Shown here piece by piece: positions 6,074-9,735 of a DNA stretch of 9,735 nt. Origin of the DNA: Dehalococcoidia bacterium CG2_30_46_19 (lineage in GTDB: Bacteria > Chloroflexota > Dehalococcoidia > GIF9 > AB-539-J10). The translations under genes and the position numbers were made by a program. Under the pieces are notes generated by a model. The model searched no databases. It was not told the origin of the DNA and saw nothing but the letters and a program-made list of their open reading frames with translations. The stretch covers positions 1 to 9,735 of the forward strand of contig MNYD01000160.1 of assembly GCA_001872925.1 (NCBI GenBank). Reading direction: 5' to 3'. Position 1 is the stretch's first letter, and every line of letters begins with the position of its first letter.

Positions 6074-6589
6074 CCAGATTCAGAAGCAGTAAATTTGCCG
6101 GTTCTGGTTCTTAATCAGAGCTATGAGCCATTAAATTTATGTCGTGTACGCCGAGCCATAATCTTGACTGTTTATGGTAAAGCTGAAGTCTTGGAAAACA
6201 GCAGGGGAGAAATTCATTCCGCAAGGCAGGTTTTTCAAGTACCCTCGGTGATACGTCTTGCTTATTTTGTTAAACGTCCTTATCACGAAAGAAAATTAAC
6301 CAAGGTCGAGGTATTCATCCGTGATGAATATACTTGCCAATATTGTGGTAAACAAACCAGGGAGCTTACTTTAGACCATGTAATTCCAAGGCAGCATGGT
6401 GGGGGGCATATTTGGGAGAATGTGGTTAGTGCTTGTAAGGGCTGCAACCGCCGTAAAGGTGGGCGCACGCCTGAAGAGGCAGGGATGAAATTGCTACGCG
6501 CTCCACGCACCCCTCGCCACGGCGGCTTCTATATTCCCTATCATTACCTTAATAGCCATAGTGAGTGGCAAAAGTATATTCCTGAATAA
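6071..6589 (+). CDS. HNH endonuclease-fold protein
   Basis: This 172-residue protein has an N-terminal domain of about 80 residues (PVLVLNQSYEPLNLCRVRRA at 10-29) and then a zinc-bound HNH/beta-beta-alpha-metal fold. The fold shows C89-x2-C92 (CQYC), LDHVIPR with Asp102-His103, GGGHIWENVV with Asn117, and ACKGC with Cys122 and Cys125, then NRRKGGRTPEEAGM. The four cysteines would hold a structural zinc, and Asp102, His103 and Asn117 are candidate active-site residues. Families with this layout are widespread in Chloroflexota, Actinobacteria and Cyanobacteria, usually chromosomal and without a partner methylase; their substrate is not known to me. The gene is separated from the dnaC-like gene by 53 nt holding a candidate promoter, and has no clear Shine-Dalgarno. 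It converges on ricT. A housekeeping nuclease linked to replication or repair is possible; a restriction enzyme is unlikely since no methyltransferase is present. Confidence 0.88.
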   Translation: MPDSEAVNLPVLVLNQSYEPLNLCRVRRAIILTVYGKAEVLENSRGEIHSARQVFQVPSVIRLAYFVKRPYHERKLTKVEVFIRDEYTCQYCGKQTRELTLDHVIPRQHGGGHIWENVVSACKGCNRRKGGRTPEEAGMKLLRAPRTPRHGGFYIPYHYLNSHSEWQKYIPE

Positions 6590-6608
6590 ATATATGACTA
6601 TGCCTTGT

Positions 6609-7391
6609 TCAAGTTAGCTGATCGAGGGATAGTTCTCTAACACTCTGGTCATCGAGCTTTATTGTTACTGTTTCTTTTAAGGGATTAGTGCTAATCACTT
6701 TAGCCTTCCCAAAAGGTGTTGAGATCTCCTGCTTTACTCGAGGCATTTTCTCCTTCATAGCTGCGTATTGTTTGCATTCATAGCTAAGGCAGCACAGGAG
6801 TCGCCCGCAAATTCCAGAGATTTTCATGGGACTCAAGGATAACTTTTGCTCTTTAGCCATTCTGATCGACACTGGTACAAATTCTTTGAGAAAGCTCTGG
6901 CAACATAGTGGACGGCCACATTTCCCAATACCCCCGATCAACCTAGCTTCATCTCTAGGGCTTACTTGTCTCAACTCCACTCTTGTTCTGAGGCGCTGGC
7001 TTAGTTTTCGAACTAGCTCTCTGAAGTCGATCCTTGTTTGAGCACTAAAGTATATAGTTAAGTGCTTACCATCGAGGTTATAATGAGCCACAAGAGGCTT
7101 CATTGCTAGGTCAAGCTCACTAACCAATTTTTTACAGCTATTAAGGGCTTCACTTTCTTTGTGGTAATTCTGCTTAGCTTTTTCTAAATCTTCTGGTTGT
7201 GCCTGGCGTACTAATTTTACTAATGGTTTTTGGGGATTGCTTGCCTGCTGAGCCTCGGCAATAACCACTTTACCCAGGTCTGTTCCATGCTCTATGTCCA
7301 ATACCACGTAATCATTAAGTTCTACTTGGATTTCACCAGTATCACAATAAATTACCTTACTTTTAGGTTGAAGATAAACTCCGACTATCAT
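6609..7391 (-). CDS. ricT: PSP1-domain protein RicT/YaaT family
   Basis: This 260-residue protein is the homologue of Bacillus RicT (YaaT). With RicA and RicF, RicT forms an Fe-S-cluster-bearing Y-complex that steers RNase Y processing and affects sporulation and competence; it is also reported to aid replication-initiation control. The PSP1 domain covers about residues 60-145. The diagnostic cysteine motifs are GGIGKCGRPLCC (Cys158, 163, 164) and SGICGRLLCCLSYEC (Cys195, 200, 201, 206), with VSIRMAKEQKLSLSP between them. It starts at ATG 7391 with SD GGAG (complement of 7401-7404) 9 nt upstream. The holB stop is 3 nt before the start, the same holB-yaaT order as in Firmicutes. No ricA or ricF is in the window, so the complex, if present, is encoded elsewhere. 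The symbol follows the family name; the function in this organism is inferred. Confidence 0.9.
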   Translation of the reverse strand: MIVGVYLQPKSKVIYCDTGEIQVELNDYVVLDIEHGTDLGKVVIAEAQQASNPQKPLVKLVRQAQPEDLEKAKQNYHKESEALNSCKKLVSELDLAMKPLVAHYNLDGKHLTIYFSAQTRIDFRELVRKLSQRLRTRVELRQVSPRDEARLIGGIGKCGRPLCCQSFLKEFVPVSIRMAKEQKLSLSPMKISGICGRLLCCLSYECKQYAAMKEKMPRVKQEISTPFGKAKVISTNPLKETVTIKLDDQSVRELSLDQLT

Positions 7392-7394
7392 AAG

Positions 7395-8384
7395 CTAGTT
7401 CTCCACCTTTGGCATATTAAGCATTAGCCATTCCAATAGTAATCGTGGATTTATGTTTTTGATTATCTGGTCTCTTACCAAACATAAATTAGCAATGAAG
7501 TCATTAATTTCACGCATGGTTAAATTACTTGCCTGTCGTTCCAGTGTAGCTTTATAGTCTATATTGGTGATAGGTTCCTCGCAACTGCCCCGAATAAGCA
7601 TCAAGTCACGCCACCAATCAATCCAGTTTTCTATAATTTCTATTACAGCCCTTCGCTGCTGATTAAATTGAGTAGCCCACTCTTGGGCACAGGCAAAGCG
7701 CTGTTCTAAATTAGCAATAAGTAGCGAGATAAATTTATTAATATTTTGAGCTCGCTGAGAAAGTAAATTATCATCTTTCATGGCTGATATCGCCCAGCCG
7801 AGGCAGCCGTGACTCAGTCGCGCTAAAAGATTTGCTTCATCGGGATTAATGTTATAACGGTCTATAAGTATTTTTTGTATCTCCTTCGTGGGCAGACGCT
7901 TGAATTCGAGTCTTTGACATCGGGAGATAACCGTCAGCGGAAGGCGAGTTTCCTCGCTAGCTAGCAACAACCAGAGGACTTTGGATGGTGGTTCTTCCAA
8001 AATTTTGAGTAAACAGTTTGCCGCTTCAATGGATAGATATTCGGCATCGTTGATGATGAATACTTTATATTTGCCTTCGTATGGTGGTAGGTTAGCTAAA
8101 TGCTGAAGCTCTCGAATACTATCGATGCTGATTTCGACATTTGAGTTCAAGTGTGTGACGATGACATCGGCATGCTTTTCTTGGGCAATTCTGCGACAGG
8201 AATGGCATTGACCACAGGGTGGTTCAGTGCCATCGCAATTCACTGCTTGCGCTATGTTAAGAGCTAAAGTTCTTTTTCCTATGTGGTGTGGACCTGCTAG
8301 GAGATAGGCGTGTGCGATGTTACCTTCTCTAAAATTTTGGGTTAATAAAGATAAAACTTTGTCTTGTCCAATTACTTGCCACAT
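7395..8384 (-). CDS. holB: DNA polymerase III subunit delta prime
   Basis: This 329-residue AAA+ protein is the clamp-loader subunit that, with delta and tau/gamma, opens the beta clamp. Visible are a Walker A-like GPHHIGKRT (31-39), the zinc-binding cysteines Cys50, Cys57, Cys60 and Cys63 (CDGTEPPCGQCHSC), a degenerate Walker B FIINDAEYLS (109-118), AANCLLKILEEPP (121-133) and the SRC motif (154-156), which supplies the arginine finger in clamp loaders. D-A-E in place of D-E-x-H, and the lack of a long C-terminal extension, favour delta prime over tau/gamma. The C-terminal collar is helical and tryptophan-rich around 254-259. It starts at ATG 8384; the SD AAGGG (complement of 8396-8400) is 11 nt upstream and lies in the arm of a hairpin. 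ricT follows 3 nt after the stop and lysA precedes by 44 nt. Confidence 0.93.
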   Translation of the reverse strand: MWQVIGQDKVLSLLTQNFREGNIAHAYLLAGPHHIGKRTLALNIAQAVNCDGTEPPCGQCHSCRRIAQEKHADVIVTHLNSNVEISIDSIRELQHLANLPPYEGKYKVFIINDAEYLSIEAANCLLKILEEPPSKVLWLLLASEETRLPLTVISRCQRLEFKRLPTKEIQKILIDRYNINPDEANLLARLSHGCLGWAISAMKDDNLLSQRAQNINKFISLLIANLEQRFACAQEWATQFNQQRRAVIEIIENWIDWWRDLMLIRGSCEEPITNIDYKATLERQASNLTMREINDFIANLCLVRDQIIKNINPRLLLEWLMLNMPKVEN

Positions 8385-8395
8385 GTTAAATTTTA

Positions 8396-8424
8396 CCCTT
8401 AAAAATTCGGAGAATTTTTAGGGG
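8396..8424 (-). promoter_or_regulatory. Intergenic hairpin covering the holB ribosome-binding site
   Basis: The arms 8396-8408 and 8412-8424 form a 13-pair stem (one G-T wobble on the plus-strand reading) with a 3-nt loop. On the minus strand the distal arm ends in AAGGG, the only SD-like sequence before the holB ATG. There is no U-run after the stem in the minus direction, so a standard intrinsic terminator for lysA is not supported. A structure that lowers holB translation, or an mRNA-processing or stability element, fits better. Confidence 0.5.
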
Positions 8425-8428
8425 CCCA

Positions 8429-9735
8429 TTAAATTGTGTCTAAGCCTATTAAATCCTGGTAAGTTTCTCGGCGACGGATAAGATTCGCTTTGCCTTCATT
8501 CACCATAATTATAGCTGGTCGGGGCAAGGCATTATAGTTGCTCCACATCGGGATAGAGTAAGCGCCGCAAACCGGTATCGCTATAATATCGCCTGGGGAA
8601 ACCGAAGCCAAATTAGTGTCTCTTACTAAAATATCTCCTGATTCGCAAAGCTTGCCAGCGATAGTAACGATTTCACTCTCTTCCTGCAAAGCTTTATTGG
8701 CTACCAGAGCTTCATGTTTAGTTCCGTAAAGGGCAGGGCGGATGTTATCATTCATGCCACCATCGATACATATGTATTTTCTTATGTTGGGTATCTCCTT
8801 TATCGCTCCAACTTTATATAATGCTACTCCAGCTTGGGCGATAATGCCTCTTCCCGGCTCGATGATGAGTCTGGGGTAGTCTAATTCAAGTTGAGGAATA
8901 AGGTTATTCAGCTTCTCCCCTATGGCGTGAGCATATTCAGCTACATCAGGTGCTTTAGAATCCAGGGAATATCGGACAGCAAAACCTCCGCCAACGCTAA
9001 ACTCCTTGAATTCAAAACTATCCTTTCGCTTCATTTGGTGAATGAAGCGGAGGACGAACTCTATGGCTAGCTGGTAAGGCTCTAGCTCGAATATCGGGGA
9101 ACCAAGGTGAAAATGGAATCCTACTAGATTAATATTGGAAGCTGCTGTAGCTTGCTCTACAGCTTCTTCAGCTTGTCCTGTAGCCAAGGGAAAACCAAAT
9201 TTGCTGTCTAATGTTCCTGTTGTGGTGTATTTGTGGGTGTGAGGGTCTACCCCAGGAGTGATGCGAAGCAAGATATCTTGATTGATGCCTTTGTCATAAG
9301 CTAGTTTATTAAGCAATTCAAGTTCGTAAAGATTATCTACGACAACTCGTCCAACATTCCAATTGAGAGCCAATTCCAGCTCTTCCAAGGTCTTGTTATT
9401 GCCGTGGAAATAAACTTTGCTCAGTGGGAAGTCTACGGAGTGAGCAATAGCAAGCTCTCCACCGGAAACAACGTCAAGTCCCAGCCCTTCTTGGGCAATG
9501 AGGGCAGCTAAAGCTCTGTTAAGAAAAGCTTTAGAGGCGTAAATGACTAGTGTGTCTTTATAATATTTGGAGAATTCGGTGATAAATTGATGGCAATTAT
9601 GGCGAATGGTGAACTCGTCGAAAATGTAGAGTGGTGTGCCGAGTTCCTCGGCTAAATCAACGGTATCGCAGCCGCCAATGAGAAGATGCCCTTGATTATT
9701 TACTTCCGTGGTAAGCGGGAAAAGGGAAAGTTTAG
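8429..9735 (-). CDS. lysA: Diaminopimelate decarboxylase (start just beyond the window)
   Basis: This is the PLP enzyme that decarboxylates meso-diaminopimelate to L-lysine, the last step of lysine synthesis. The frame is open to the right edge, giving 434 visible residues, close to the usual 420-440, so only the first few codons are missing. Visible motifs are LFPLTTEVN (4-12), the PLP lysine Lys68 in VIYASKA, GLDVVSGGEL (85-94), GFHFHLGS with PLP-stacking histidine (about 205-212), GGGFAVRY (248-255), EPGR phosphate loop (292-295), CESGD with catalytic Cys363, and CGAYSIPMWSNYN with Tyr392. Many homologues have S in place of the W. There is no ATG, GTG or TTG in frame between the edge and 9388, but the conserved N-terminus shows the gene does not start there. 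The gene leads the lysA-holB-ricT string. Alternative fold-III decarboxylases are unlikely given the CESGD and N-terminal motifs. Confidence 0.96.
   Translation of the reverse strand, partial: KLSLFPLTTEVNNQGHLLIGGCDTVDLAEELGTPLYIFDEFTIRHNCHQFITEFSKYYKDTLVIYASKAFLNRALAALIAQEGLGLDVVSGGELAIAHSVDFPLSKVYFHGNNKTLEELELALNWNVGRVVVDNLYELELLNKLAYDKGINQDILLRITPGVDPHTHKYTTTGTLDSKFGFPLATGQAEEAVEQATAASNINLVGFHFHLGSPIFELEPYQLAIEFVLRFIHQMKRKDSFEFKEFSVGGGFAVRYSLDSKAPDVAEYAHAIGEKLNNLIPQLELDYPRLIIEPGRGIIAQAGVALYKVGAIKEIPNIRKYICIDGGMNDNIRPALYGTKHEALVANKALQEESEIVTIAGKLCESGDILVRDTNLASVSPGDIIAIPVCGAYSIPMWSNYNALPRPAIIMVNEGKANLIRRRETYQDLIGLDTI

Noticed and set aside
8396..8424. Hairpin read as an intrinsic terminator for lysA
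   Set aside because: In the minus direction the stem is followed by TAAAATTTAAC rather than a U-run, and the arms are mostly A/T pairs. I keep it as a regulatory or processing structure instead.
8582..8587. TATAAT on the plus strand within lysA as an antisense promoter
   Set aside because: No matching -35 is visible at proper spacing and no downstream plus-strand gene exists. Such hexamers are expected by chance in AT-rich DNA.
9386..9388. TTG at 9388 as the start of lysA
   Set aside because: The same frame continues to the window edge and encodes the conserved N-terminal region, including the PLP lysine in VIYASKA, so the gene starts outside the window.

Overview
The window is a gene-dense piece of an anaerobic bacterial chromosome, moderately AT-rich by eye, with every gene in a housekeeping or conserved-accessory role. 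The combination of an oxygen-sensitive acyl-CoA-dehydratase-type activase pair, a Firmicutes-like helicase-loading set (DnaB helicase, DnaD-domain protein, DnaC/DnaI-type ATPase), a conserved HNH protein and a lysA-holB-ricT string points to a Gram-positive-related anaerobe. Dehalococcoidia-like Chloroflexota is my best guess, with Firmicutes second. This is inference from gene content, not a database match.

Plus strand, 1-6017: eight tightly packed genes read as one transcription unit. They are the C-terminal part of a CoA-protein-activase / 2-hydroxyacyl-CoA-dehydratase-like subunit (cut by the left edge), a 69-residue single-span membrane protein, an HgdC/BcrA-type ATPase activase with a cysteine-rich tail, thioredoxin reductase trxB, ribosomal protein bL9 rplI, replicative helicase dnaB, a DnaD-domain protein and a DnaC-like loader. 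Gaps are 1-12 nt or overlaps (ATGA at trxB/rplI, about 83 nt at dnaD/dnaC). The first four genes are redox-related and the last three form a helicase-loading module.

Plus strand, 6018-6589: a short intergenic region with a plausible sigma70-type promoter, a perfect 12-bp palindrome over its -35 element and an inverted repeat reaching the next start codon, followed by an HNH-endonuclease-fold gene.

Minus strand, 9735-6609: lysA (diaminopimelate decarboxylase, start just outside the window), then holB (DNA polymerase III delta prime), then ricT/PSP1. A 13-bp-stem hairpin between lysA and holB covers the holB ribosome-binding site. The HNH gene and ricT converge with only 19 nt between their stop codons and no visible terminator.

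I found no tRNA, rRNA, CRISPR array, insertion sequence or phage gene. The parts with least settled biology are the activase cluster with its tiny membrane protein (1-1842) and the control signals at 6026-6073 and 8396-8424. I see no clearly new system; the activase cluster is the best candidate for unexplained biochemistry.
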